NCBI GenBank assembly: GCA_003663565.1
Contig: QMTT01000004.1
Coordinates: 1-10,006, forward strand
Origin: Thermoplasmata archaeon
GTDB taxonomy: Archaea > Thermoplasmatota > B47-G6 > B47-G6B > 47-G6
Direction of reading: 5' to 3'
Length of the DNA: 10,006 nt
The first letter of the stretch is position 1, and the number at the start of each line of letters is the position of its first letter. Of this stretch, positions 1 through 6,659 are shown piece after piece. Below the pieces are notes generated by a model. The model was given only the letters and a program-made list of their open reading frames with translations, made no database searches and was not told the DNA's origin. The position numbers were made by a program, and so were the translations under genes.

Positions 1-132
1 CATGCTCCCGAAAGCCCTCCAATGAAGCCAGGGGAGGGAAGGTTAGCCATTACACAAGTTACGGTTAACCAGAATGGTTCCCCGAAGGGATTGGAGGTCT
101 CGAGGGAAGAACTCCCGATGACGGGCCTATGA
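1..132 (+). CDS. tnpB: TnpB-like (IS605 OrfB) protein, C-terminal 43 residues only
   Basis: The reading frame is open from the first base to a TGA at 130-132. It begins HAPESPPMKPGEGR. The E-S-P-P-M-K-P stretch is a typical tail sequence of archaeal OrfB/TnpB proteins, lying after the C-terminal zinc ribbon and the last RuvC-like catalytic residue, which are both outside the window. TnpB is the RNA-guided nuclease of IS200/IS605 and IS607 elements; it is guided by an RNA made from the 3' end of its own gene. The identification rests on this short tail, on the palindrome just downstream, and on a second related copy at 9533-9601. No catalytic residues are visible, so whether the gene is intact cannot be judged. 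The element body lies to the left of the window. Confidence 0.72.
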   Translation, partial: HAPESPPMKPGEGRLAITQVTVNQNGSPKGLEVSREELPMTGL

Positions 133-152
133 ATGCCAATCCCTACGGGATT
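10..152 (+). ncRNA. Candidate omega RNA / reRNA scaffold overlapping the tnpB 3' end
   Basis: Several stems can be drawn in the tnpB tail: CCCTCC (15-20) with GGAGGG (33-38); GGTTAGCC (41-48) with GGTTAACC (63-70), eight pairs with one G-U; TCCC (79-82) with GGGA (87-90) around a CGAA loop; and the palindrome at 138-152. The second stem is matched by a covarying stem in the relic at 9533-9601. TnpB guide RNAs are known to be made from this part of the element and to end in flanking DNA that acts as guide. The 5' and 3' limits given here are guesses. Confidence 0.45.
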
Positions 153-239
153 ATCCTCCTCGAGAAGCAGAGACTGGGATTAAGATTCCACGAGATCACA
201 CTAACATCCCCCATAGAGAGAACCCTTAGGTTGGACTTC

Positions 240-258
240 TCACTTAGTGATCTTTTTT
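240..258 (+). terminator. Possible hairpin plus T-run terminator for rightward transcripts
   Basis: The short palindrome TCAC-TTA-GTGA (240-250) is followed by a run of six T (253-258). It sits in the last codons of mtnA on the other strand and could stop transcription leaving tnpB. The stem is only 4-5 bp, so this is weak. Confidence 0.25.
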
Positions 259-1250
259 AATAGCTTCTTTATGTTTTTCTTAAATGGGGGATATATTATC
301 CCATATTCCGTTATGATTCCTGTTAGATACTTATGTGGGGTCACATCAAATGCTGGGTTTCTAGCACGTGATCCCTTTGGAGGGGGTATTGGTTTGTCCA
401 CTGAAAGAACCTCTTGTTCACTTCTTTCTTCTATAGGAATTTGCATACCGTTTTCAATGTTTGGATCAAACGTTGTTATAGGTGCCGCAACAAAGAATGG
501 AATGCCATTTTCCTTAGCCAAGACCGCCTTTTCATACGTTCCTATTTTATTAGCGAAGTCTCCATTTAGAGCTATCCTATCAGCACCTACTATGACGAGG
601 TCTATTTCTCCCCTCCACATGAAGTATCCAGCGGCATTGTCAGGTATTATAACGTGGTCTATTCCTTCATTAAGGAGTTCCCATGCTGTTAACATGCCTT
701 GAAGTCTAGGCCTTGTTTCGTCGACATAAACGAAGACCTTCTTACCATTTCTGTGGGCCATTCTTATGGGTGCAAGAGCAGTTCCCCAATCACCAACAGC
801 TAAGGCACCGGCATTACAGTGCGTAAGTATTCTGTCTTCATCTTCTATGAGAGGTTCACCATGAACTCCTATAAGCCTGGCCTTCTCTATCACATCGTTT
901 GCATATTGTTCAGCAGCCTCCCATCCCTCATCATAGTGCTTTAGCATGTAATCTATAGCAAAAAACAAATCATGAGCTGTAGGTCTAGTATTTCTTAGTA
1001 CACTCGCTGCGTGTTCTGGATCAATTCCCTGAGCATGTGCTAAAGCCATTCCATATGCTGCTGTTATTCCTATGGCTGGGGCTCCTCTAACAACCATTTC
1101 CTTTATTGCAAACGCGACGTCTTCTAACGTCTTTGCCTCAAATATGACAAGCTCCCTTGGAAGTCTTCTCTGATCAATAAGCTTTATTATGCCATCTTCT
1201 GCCCAGACACTCCTCATTTCAACAGGTTTACCGCCTATTATCACCCTCAT
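240..1250 (-). CDS. mtnA: S-methyl-5-thioribose-1-phosphate isomerase (MtnA)
   Basis: This 336-residue enzyme converts methylthioribose-1-phosphate to methylthioribulose-1-phosphate, a cytosolic step in recycling the methylthioadenosine left by polyamine and other SAM-using pathways. It belongs to the eIF2B alpha/beta/delta-like isomerase family. Visible motifs are RGAPAIG (55-61), LTHCNAG with the catalytic Cys at 145, ETRPRLQG (178-185) and GADRIALNGD with the catalytic Asp at 224. The LTHCNAG and ETRP forms favour MtnA over the related archaeal ribose-1,5-bisphosphate isomerase. Length is normal for the family. The ATG at 1250 overlaps the upstream glycosyltransferase stop in an ATGA junction and is preceded by GGAGGT about 6 nt away, so the two are translationally linked. 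No other methionine-salvage gene is in the window. The stop is about 60-90 bp from the IS end. Confidence 0.93.
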   Translation of the reverse strand: MRVIIGGKPVEMRSVWAEDGIIKLIDQRRLPRELVIFEAKTLEDVAFAIKEMVVRGAPAIGITAAYGMALAHAQGIDPEHAASVLRNTRPTAHDLFFAIDYMLKHYDEGWEAAEQYANDVIEKARLIGVHGEPLIEDEDRILTHCNAGALAVGDWGTALAPIRMAHRNGKKVFVYVDETRPRLQGMLTAWELLNEGIDHVIIPDNAAGYFMWRGEIDLVIVGADRIALNGDFANKIGTYEKAVLAKENGIPFFVAAPITTFDPNIENGMQIPIEERSEQEVLSVDKPIPPPKGSRARNPAFDVTPHKYLTGIITEYGIIYPPFKKNIKKLLKKITK

Positions 1251-1954
1251 CTCGAGGACCTCCTAATGTTCCACCACTTCTTGAAAAGGAATACGAGATT
1301 TCTAAATCCATCCCTGAAACTATTAAGTTTTTTCTCACCAGTGCGTTTCTTATATGGTATTCCAATCTCTTTAGCGTAACCTTTCATGAATGCTTCTATT
1401 TTTATTTCCTCAGAGAATTCCATTCCATCTCCTGTGAGGTTTAGCTTCTTTAAGAGTTCTTTTCTGAAGACCCACATCCCAGACTGAGAGTCTTCTATCT
1501 TTATCTTAAAGAGAATCCTTAGAGTCCAAGTTAGTATCTTGTTTCCTATCTTGTGAAGCAAGCTCATAGACCCTTTTTCCATTTTTTCGAATCTATTTGT
1601 GTTTATGAAATCTAATTTTTCCTCTTCAAGTATTCTAATAAGTTCTGGAATGAGTTCAAAGGGGTATGTTCCATCAGCATCTCCAGTGACTATAATGTCT
1701 CCAGACGCCTCTTTAAATCCTGTTTTATAAGCCCTACCGTAACCCTTTCTGGACTCGATTATAACCTTAGCACCAAGCGAAGATGCTATTTCCCTCGTTC
1801 GATCCTTCGACCCTCCATCTACTACTATAACTTCTACATCGTATCCCATGCTGATTAGTTTCTCCTTAGGAATTGATCTTATGGTTTTTTCAATACCTTC
1901 TTCTTCATTTAGAGCTGGTATCACAATAGATACTTTTTTTCTTTGATTTTTCAC
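1247..1954 (-). CDS. GT2-family glycosyltransferase, dolichyl-phosphate sugar synthase-like
   Basis: This 235-residue protein has a GT-A fold. It starts with VSIVIPALNEEEGIEKT, then has VIVVDGGSKDRT (nucleotide-sugar binding), GDADGTYP with the metal-binding D-A-D, the DSQSGMWVF segment and GDGMEFSEE. These are features of the DPM1/dolichyl-phosphate glucosyl- or mannosyltransferase branch, which moves a sugar from a nucleotide donor to a polyprenyl phosphate on the inner face of the membrane. There is no C-terminal membrane domain. The start is a GTG at 1954, chosen because GAGGTGAT lies 5 nt upstream; it overlaps the end of nog1 by 50 nt. The flippase two genes upstream suggests a shared role in N-glycan or surface polysaccharide assembly. 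The exact sugar is unknown. Confidence 0.85.
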   Translation of the reverse strand: MKNQRKKVSIVIPALNEEEGIEKTIRSIPKEKLISMGYDVEVIVVDGGSKDRTREIASSLGAKVIIESRKGYGRAYKTGFKEASGDIIVTGDADGTYPFELIPELIRILEEEKLDFINTNRFEKMEKGSMSLLHKIGNKILTWTLRILFKIKIEDSQSGMWVFRKELLKKLNLTGDGMEFSEEIKIEAFMKGYAKEIGIPYKKRTGEKKLNSFRDGFRNLVFLFKKWWNIRRSSR

Positions 1955-2903
1955 TCAATATCACCTCTATCCTTTGTAGAAGTTCCTCGATACCCTCTCC
2001 TGTGACAGCGGAGATTTTCAGTCTATTGTTGTCCCTTTTCAATATGTCTGATTTTGTTTCGACTTCTATTATTGGTATCTTCGGAAACATATCTTTTATT
2101 TCCTCTAGTAGTCGTTCTTGTGGTTCAACAGGATACCCACAGTGACCTGTAGGATCTATCAGGAACACTATTACTGTAGCCAAGTATCTTAAGGCAAGTA
2201 TTGCTTTCAGTTCTATTTCGTTTCTTTCTTCTAGGGGTCTGTCCAGAAGTCCTGGAGTATCTATGACTTGGATCACTTTCCATCCGAGTTCTAAGTGTCC
2301 GACGTTTATCCCTTTTGTTGTGAATGGATATTGAGCAATTTCAGGTCTTGCTCTTGATATCTTCCTGAGAAGAGACGACTTTCCAACGTTTGGATATCCA
2401 GCAATAACTATAGTAGGTTCTTCAGGATTTATTGTTGGAAGACTTGAGATGGCGGCTCCTGCCTTCTTAAGTATGTAAAGGTCAACATCTAAGTCCTCAA
2501 TTATAGAAGCCACGCGTCCATAGAATGCTTTTCTATGTCTTTCTATGGTCTTAGCATCATTTGCCATTTTTATTTTCTCTACTAGGCTATCTGCTATTCT
2601 GTTGACCAATCTCCTTGCCCATTTTATCCCATCTAGTGCATTTCTTATCTTTTGTGCTCCGAAGGATATATCTATGAGTTCATAGTAGAATTTGTGCATT
2701 TTCCTGGGATCAGGATAATTTTCTATAATCTTAGTAAGAGCACTATCTACAACACTTTGTGCAGTCCTAATTCTTACTATTGCTATATTCTTCTTGTTTT
2801 TAAGAGGATCCCTAGCTCTTGGTGGACTCGCCTTTACAGCCCTACTGAATGCCTTATCTATGATCTCCTGAGGTTCAGGTATGTATGGGATCTTGAATGC
2901 CAT
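1905..2903 (-). CDS. nog1: NOG1-family GTPase, ribosome large-subunit assembly
   Basis: This 332-residue protein has a helical N-terminal NOG1 domain (about 1-160, beginning MAFKIPYIPEPQEII) and an Obg/HflX-type GTPase domain. G1 is AGYPNVGKSS (168-177), the G2 threonines are at 195-196 (PFTTKG), G3 is DTPG (216-219) and G5 is ISAVTGEG. G4 reads TKSD (283-286) instead of the usual NKxD, so guanine recognition relies on a Thr in place of Asn. In eukaryotes Nog1 acts in 60S maturation; a similar role is likely here. I place the start at the ATG at 2903. The longer GTG start at 2915 lies inside the strong Shine-Dalgarno AAGGAGGTG (2921-2913), which is well spaced for the ATG. The 33-nt gap to the flippase upstream indicates an operon. 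Confidence 0.92.
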   Translation of the reverse strand: MAFKIPYIPEPQEIIDKAFSRAVKASPPRARDPLKNKKNIAIVRIRTAQSVVDSALTKIIENYPDPRKMHKFYYELIDISFGAQKIRNALDGIKWARRLVNRIADSLVEKIKMANDAKTIERHRKAFYGRVASIIEDLDVDLYILKKAGAAISSLPTINPEEPTIVIAGYPNVGKSSLLRKISRARPEIAQYPFTTKGINVGHLELGWKVIQVIDTPGLLDRPLEERNEIELKAILALRYLATVIVFLIDPTGHCGYPVEPQERLLEEIKDMFPKIPIIEVETKSDILKRDNNRLKISAVTGEGIEELLQRIEVILSEKSKKKSIYCDTSSK

Positions 2904-2912
2904 AATATATTG

Positions 2913-2921
2913 CACCTCCTT
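2913..2921 (-). promoter_or_regulatory. Strong Shine-Dalgarno site that fixes the nog1 start
   Basis: The minus strand reads AAGGAGGTG here, followed 9 nt later by the ATG at 2903. The GTG inside this motif would itself be the start of the longer reading frame, which is therefore unlikely to be used. Confidence 0.8.
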
Positions 2922-2936
2922 TATGTAATGGAGTGA

Positions 2937-4490
2937 TCATTGTGAGTTGTTCTTTATTCGTTCAAGCTCATCGATGAAAGTTCTTTTGAGGTTTTTAATG
3001 CTTAGCATTCCCATTATAATTTCGAACTTCTCCTTGTCAAGGACGTTTAGGACGCGCATTACTATGAGATATGCTATGTAGAGTGCCAAAACCGCTGGTA
3101 AAAATGTGAAAACTCTATAAAGATATGGCTTGAGGACGTAAGCGATTGGGAATAGTGGAAGTCCTAACAGGAGATAAAGATGTGAGCGCACTCCTAAGTG
3201 CTTTAAGCCAATTTTTCTCAGCATAATGTATGTAAGAAGCGACCCCAAAATACCAACTGAAATAAGAGTCGCGAGTGCCGCTCCAAAGCTTCTCATCACA
3301 GGTATTAGGAGAATGTTAAGTATTACGTTAAGAACGTTTGCAAATATGGCAATTCCTGCAGCTGTCCACTGCTTATTAAAGCTCAAAAAAGTGGAAGAGA
3401 GTGGACTTCTTATTGCAAGAAGTATATATGTCAACACAAGGACGAAGAGCGTATTAGATGCCGTTACATATTGCTTGCTAAGAAATATTATTATCAAATT
3501 ATCAGAGAGGGCGTAGGCAAGTGGAACTGCCGGAGCGAGTATAATAGCAATGGTTTCTTCCCATTCCTTTAGATATTTCTCTATTTCGGGAATGCTCTTA
3601 TTCATGGCATCTATTGAGACCTTTACAAAAAATATTTGGGATATTCCCATGGCAATATTTGAAATAAACTTGGCATATCTCTGGACAACATTATAATCAG
3701 CGACATCTGCACTTGAAAATATCCATCCAAGCATTATTTTGTCTATGTTCGCTGATATGATTATGACAGCACCGGTTATAGCAAGAGGTATTGAGAACCT
3801 AAGAATATCCTTAACTATTTCTAATTTTAAAGAAAATTTGAATCTGAGGATCAATCTTCTTGAGAGAAGTAACATGAAAGTCATGTTCAGCAATCTAGAA
3901 AGTATAAACGTTATTAAGAGCATTTCTGCAGCAAAAATGCCTCCTATCAATTTATTTTTATAAAGAAAGGCTATTGCTATCTGTAAAATTGCTCTAGCAA
4001 CAGCTTCAGCTGAAGATATTAAATTTGCAGTAACATAGGACATGTTTGCTCTAATGAAAGATCCCAAAACGGAAAGGACAGTTCCCTCAATGAGGATCCA
4101 TATGAGCATCGTATTGAAGAGTTCTTGAGTTGTGGCATCAAATAGCCTATAGCCAAAATACGGAAGAATGACATAAACTAAAAGGAATGATCCCGAGACT
4201 ATTAACACAGACAGAACTATTTTCATGCTCATGAAAGTGTTGAAAAGGTCGTCATGTGAATACTTACGCTCCGTATATTTTTTAATATATGCGGAGCTAA
4301 CGCCGAGATCTACCATGAAGAGGTAAAGGTTATACAATGACAACACAAAGGCATACATTCCGTAAAAACTCTTAGGGATATACCTAGCAATGAAGAATAA
4401 GGCTACTAATCCAGAAAGACCCCCTATAACGTTTTGAAGTATCGTTGCGCTTCCTTTTGCACTTATGCTTAACCGTTCCTCGGTCTCCAT
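2937..4490 (-). CDS. Polysaccharide/oligosaccharide flippase (Wzx/MATE-like), integral membrane
   Basis: This 517-residue, strongly hydrophobic protein has about 12-14 membrane segments, for example at roughly 17-38, 42-66, 90-113, 123-146, 165-178, 182-210, 235-256, 316-336, 343-360, 376-398, 402-424, 437-454 and 458-480. The N-terminal pattern (a GSATILQNVIGGLSG helix, then a RYIPKSFYGMYAF loop, then DLGVSSAYIKK) is that of the polysaccharide biosynthesis branch of the MOP superfamily, where the next loop usually starts D-x-G and leads into an A-x-x-K/R motif. Such proteins flip lipid-linked glycans across the cytoplasmic membrane. The C-terminal 35 residues are a charged cytosolic tail. 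Start: ATG at 4490, with no good Shine-Dalgarno, as the first gene of the unit. The GT2 enzyme downstream fits a glycan-assembly role. The substrate cannot be told. Confidence 0.87.
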   Translation of the reverse strand: METEERLSISAKGSATILQNVIGGLSGLVALFFIARYIPKSFYGMYAFVLSLYNLYLFMVDLGVSSAYIKKYTERKYSHDDLFNTFMSMKIVLSVLIVSGSFLLVYVILPYFGYRLFDATTQELFNTMLIWILIEGTVLSVLGSFIRANMSYVTANLISSAEAVARAILQIAIAFLYKNKLIGGIFAAEMLLITFILSRLLNMTFMLLLSRRLILRFKFSLKLEIVKDILRFSIPLAITGAVIIISANIDKIMLGWIFSSADVADYNVVQRYAKFISNIAMGISQIFFVKVSIDAMNKSIPEIEKYLKEWEETIAIILAPAVPLAYALSDNLIIIFLSKQYVTASNTLFVLVLTYILLAIRSPLSSTFLSFNKQWTAAGIAIFANVLNVILNILLIPVMRSFGAALATLISVGILGSLLTYIMLRKIGLKHLGVRSHLYLLLGLPLFPIAYVLKPYLYRVFTFLPAVLALYIAYLIVMRVLNVLDKEKFEIIMGMLSIKNLKRTFIDELERIKNNSQ

Positions 4491-4633
4491 ACTGAGTTTG
4501 AAAATAACCAGGTACCATTTAAGAACATTTTAGTACGAATGTTTTTCTAAATAGAAATTTTTATATAGAACCACATACATATTAACTTTGACGCTTTCAA
4601 AGATCACGATCATAATCAGGAGGTGTTGAAAAT
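4491..4633. promoter_or_regulatory. Divergent promoter region between the flippase operon and hsp20
   Basis: The 143 bp between the two ATGs holds one clear A/T-rich TATA element, TTTATATA at 4560-4567, with an A-rich BRE-like stretch before it (4554-4559). Read rightward it puts hsp20 transcription near 4590; read leftward (TATATAAA) it would put flippase transcription near 4540. The near-symmetry allows use in both directions, though a separate weaker site is possible. An inverted repeat, AAGAACATT (4521-4529) and AATGTTTTT (4538-4546), 8 of 9 pairs with an 8-nt spacer, lies just left of the TATA box. Confidence 0.6.
4618..4625 (+). promoter_or_regulatory. Shine-Dalgarno of hsp20
   Basis: AGGAGGTG, nearly the full anti-16S complement, ends 8 nt before the ATG at 4634. 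It is much stronger than the site of the divergent flippase gene and suggests high translation. Confidence 0.75.
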
Positions 4634-5215
4634 ATGGCATGGTGGCCGAGGAAGAGAAGACGCAGATGGGATCCATGGGAACCTTACGGATTCGAGGACA
4701 TATTCGAAGAGCTCATGGAAGAGATGACGCTAATAGACGAATACTTTAACAAGATCTTTTATGACTTAAGGAGAAGATTTGAAGAAATGGCAAGAACTGG
4801 ATCTCCGAAGTCAGTCGTTTACGGTTTTACAATTTCCATAGGACCTGATGGAAAGCCAAGGATAGAGACCTTTGGAAACGTTCCAAGGCAGGTGATGCCG
4901 AGAGGTATCACTGAGGAGCAGCTTGAGGAAGAAAGGGAACCCCTTGTGGAGATTGTAGAAGATAAGGACAAGGTTTACGTGACAGTCGAGCTTCCAGGTG
5001 TGGACAAGGACAAGATAGATCTCGAGGTTATGGATGGAAACAAGCTTCTCATAAAGGCCGAGGGTGAGAACAGGAAGTATAAGAAGGTACTTGAGCTTCC
5101 AGCAGACGTCGATCCAGACAGTATCAAAGCCACATACAAGAACGGTATACTAGATATCATAATAAAGAAAAAGGGGTCCGAGAAAAGGTCTGGAAAGAAG
5201 ATAAAGATAGAGTGA
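4634..5215 (+). CDS. hsp20: Small heat shock protein, Hsp20/alpha-crystallin family
   Basis: This 193-residue ATP-independent holdase should form oligomers in the cytoplasm and bind unfolding proteins. The alpha-crystallin domain spans about 103-180 (EPLVEIVEDKDKVYVTVELP to the end of the last strand) and includes the conserved A-x-x-x-N-G-I-L form (ATYKNGIL, 166-173). The C-terminal tail ends with the I-x-I motif (IKI, 190-192) that docks onto neighbouring subunits. The N-terminal arm is long, about 100 residues. It opens with a Trp- and Arg-rich head (MAWWPRKRRRRWDPW), then a helical acidic/aromatic stretch, then VVYGFTISIGPDGKP, a block seen in a subset of archaeal Hsp20 proteins. It has its own TATA box at 4560-4567 and a strong ribosome binding site. 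Confidence 0.93.
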   Translation: MAWWPRKRRRRWDPWEPYGFEDIFEELMEEMTLIDEYFNKIFYDLRRRFEEMARTGSPKSVVYGFTISIGPDGKPRIETFGNVPRQVMPRGITEEQLEEEREPLVEIVEDKDKVYVTVELPGVDKDKIDLEVMDGNKLLIKAEGENRKYKKVLELPADVDPDSIKATYKNGILDIIIKKKGSEKRSGKKIKIE

Positions 5216-5218
5216 TCA

Positions 5219-5260
5219 TGTCTCTTTCTTATTTTTACACAAATTGTTTTTCGAGTTTTT
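5219..5260 (+). terminator. T-rich termination region after hsp20
   Basis: Starting four bases after the stop, a pyrimidine tract (5221-5237, with TTTTT at 5232-5236) is followed by TTTTT at 5247-5251 and again at 5256-5260. Oligo-T tracts are the usual intrinsic terminators in archaea. They would separate hsp20 from the ATPase gene downstream, at least partly. Confidence 0.5.
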
Positions 5261-5266
5261 CTTGAA

Positions 5267-5309
5267 GACAATCAAGATGTCTTTTAGGAAACTAGCCCTG
5301 GTGATTGTC
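5267..5309 (+). promoter_or_regulatory. Inverted repeat enclosing the TIP49 ribosome binding site
   Basis: GACAATCA (5267-5274) and TGATTGTC (5302-5309) are a perfect 8-bp inverted repeat with a 27-nt spacer. The right arm abuts the ATG at 5310 and covers most of GGTGAT (5300-5305), the Shine-Dalgarno. As RNA it could hide the site; as DNA it could bind a dimeric regulator. Either role is inferred. Confidence 0.45.
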
Positions 5310-6659
5310 ATGGAGATACGTGAAATAGGCGGAACATTCGAGAGAGTGCATGCCCATTCTCATATAAAAGGACTTGGTCTGGAGGGGCTTAAGGCGAAGC
5401 ATACCGCTGATGGAATGGTGGGGCAGGAAGAAGCTAGAGAAGCTGCTGGCATAATAGTTAGAATGATAAAGGAAGGTAAGTTCTCTGGAAAGGCTGTTCT
5501 AATAGCAGGTCCACCAGGTAGTGGTAAAACCGCTATAGCAGTGGCTATAGCAAAAGAACTTGGTGAAGATGTTCCTTTCGTCCCAATAACAGCTTCCGAG
5601 ATTTATTCAGCCGAGATCAAGAAAACAGAATTCCTCACTCAGGCTATAAGAAGTGCGATTGGTGTGAGAGTGAGAGAAAAGAGGAACGTTTATGAGGGAA
5701 AAGTGCTTGAAGTAGACATTCAAACAAAGGCTTCACCGTGGAATCCATATATGCAGGTTCCCGTTAGCGCTAAGATTGTGCTTGCTACTAAGGATGAAAA
5801 GAAAAAACTAAGCCTAGATGAGGGATATACGAGACAGCTTGTTCAGTTGGGAATAAGAGAAGGAGATATTATAATGATAGATATAGACAGTGGCCGCATT
5901 GTGCGTGTAGGAGTTGCCGAGGACGCCATTGGTGATGAAACTTTATACACAGAGAAGGCCGTGCCTGTACCTTCTGGTCCAGTAAAGAAGGAGAAGGAGT
6001 TTGTATACACACTTACGCTTCATCAGCTTGATTTAATGCACAGCAGATCTCAATATTCACTCTTTGACATATTCTTTGGAGGTGTTCAGAGAAAAGAGAT
6101 AAGTCAAGATGTAAGAAGGGAAGTAGATAAGATGGTTAAAGAGTGGATAGAAGAAGGTCGTGCAGAGATAATACCTGGGGTTCTCTTCATAGACGAAGCT
6201 TCATTATTAGATATAGAAACATTTGCATTTCTCAATAGAGCACTGGAGCAGGAACTTGCTCCAATAATAATCTTCGCTACGAACAGAGGAGTTACAAAGA
6301 TACGCGGTACAGATGCCGTGGCGCCACACGGAATGCCCTTGGATCTCCTGGACAGGCTCTTGATAATTGTTACAAGGAAGTATTCTGAGGACGAGATAAG
6401 AGAAATATTAAGAATTAGGGCGAGAGAAGAGAACGTTAAAATAAATGATGAAGCACTAGAAAGACTTGTGAAACTTGGTGCAGAAAGATCTTTGAGGTAT
6501 GAAGTACAACTATTGACTCCTTCGAGAATAATTGCAGAGAGTGAAGGCAGAAAAGAAGTCATGCCGGAAGACGTAGAGAGAGCTTCAAGACTATTTGTGG
6601 ATGTAAAGGCATCCTCAGAATATCTCAGCAAAATAGAAAAGGAGATGCTATATTACTAA
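5310..6659 (+). CDS. tip49: TIP49/RuvB-like AAA+ ATPase (archaeal RUVBL homologue)
   Basis: This 449-residue protein aligns throughout with the eukaryotic RUVBL1/RUVBL2 (pontin/reptin) family, AAA+ ATPases that form hexameric rings and act in chromatin remodelling and complex assembly. In order it shows the N-terminal HAHSHIKGLGL (14-24), Walker A GPPGSGKT (67-74), SEIYSAEIKKTE (96-107), the family-specific OB-fold insertion (about 122-285), Walker B LFIDE with D295 and E296, sensor 1 in FATNRG (N325), an arginine-finger position LLDR (R349) and sensor 2 SLRY (R396). All ATPase residues are present. The frame is open 22 codons further up, but I choose the ATG at 5310: it has GGTGAT 4 nt upstream and the MEIREIGGT start matches the family, while the extra residues are hydrophobic and non-conserved. 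It follows hsp20 on the same strand. Its 3' end overlaps ribK by 12 bp. Confidence 0.93.
   Translation: MEIREIGGTFERVHAHSHIKGLGLEGLKAKHTADGMVGQEEAREAAGIIVRMIKEGKFSGKAVLIAGPPGSGKTAIAVAIAKELGEDVPFVPITASEIYSAEIKKTEFLTQAIRSAIGVRVREKRNVYEGKVLEVDIQTKASPWNPYMQVPVSAKIVLATKDEKKKLSLDEGYTRQLVQLGIREGDIIMIDIDSGRIVRVGVAEDAIGDETLYTEKAVPVPSGPVKKEKEFVYTLTLHQLDLMHSRSQYSLFDIFFGGVQRKEISQDVRREVDKMVKEWIEEGRAEIIPGVLFIDEASLLDIETFAFLNRALEQELAPIIIFATNRGVTKIRGTDAVAPHGMPLDLLDRLLIIVTRKYSEDEIREILRIRAREENVKINDEALERLVKLGAERSLRYEVQLLTPSRIIAESEGRKEVMPEDVERASRLFVDVKASSEYLSKIEKEMLYY

Larger units (their letters stand above)
1..181 (+). mobile_element. Right end of an IS200/IS605-type insertion sequence
   Basis: The end of tnpB is followed by a perfect 6-bp stem with a 3-nt loop, AATCCC-TAC-GGGATT at 138-152, of the kind that forms the subterminal single-stranded hairpin recognised by Y1 (TnpA) transposases. 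GGGATT also occurs at 87-92 and 176-181, so AATCCC (138-143) has several possible partners. The exact element boundary cannot be set from one copy; it should lie between 152 and about 239, before the 3' end of mtnA at 240. The rest of 133-239 shows no gene. Confidence 0.55.

Noticed and set aside
247..702. 151-codon open frame on the plus strand
   Set aside because: It is a shadow of mtnA, which has all family motifs on the minus strand.
5244..5309. N-terminal extension of TIP49 by 22 residues
   Set aside because: It is hydrophobic and not conserved in the family, it overlaps the likely hsp20 terminator, and the ATG at 5310 has a ribosome binding site and matches the family N terminus.
6104..6631. 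175-codon open frame on the minus strand
   Set aside because: It is a serine- and leucine-rich shadow of the TIP49 gene, whose AAA+ motifs are encoded on the other strand.
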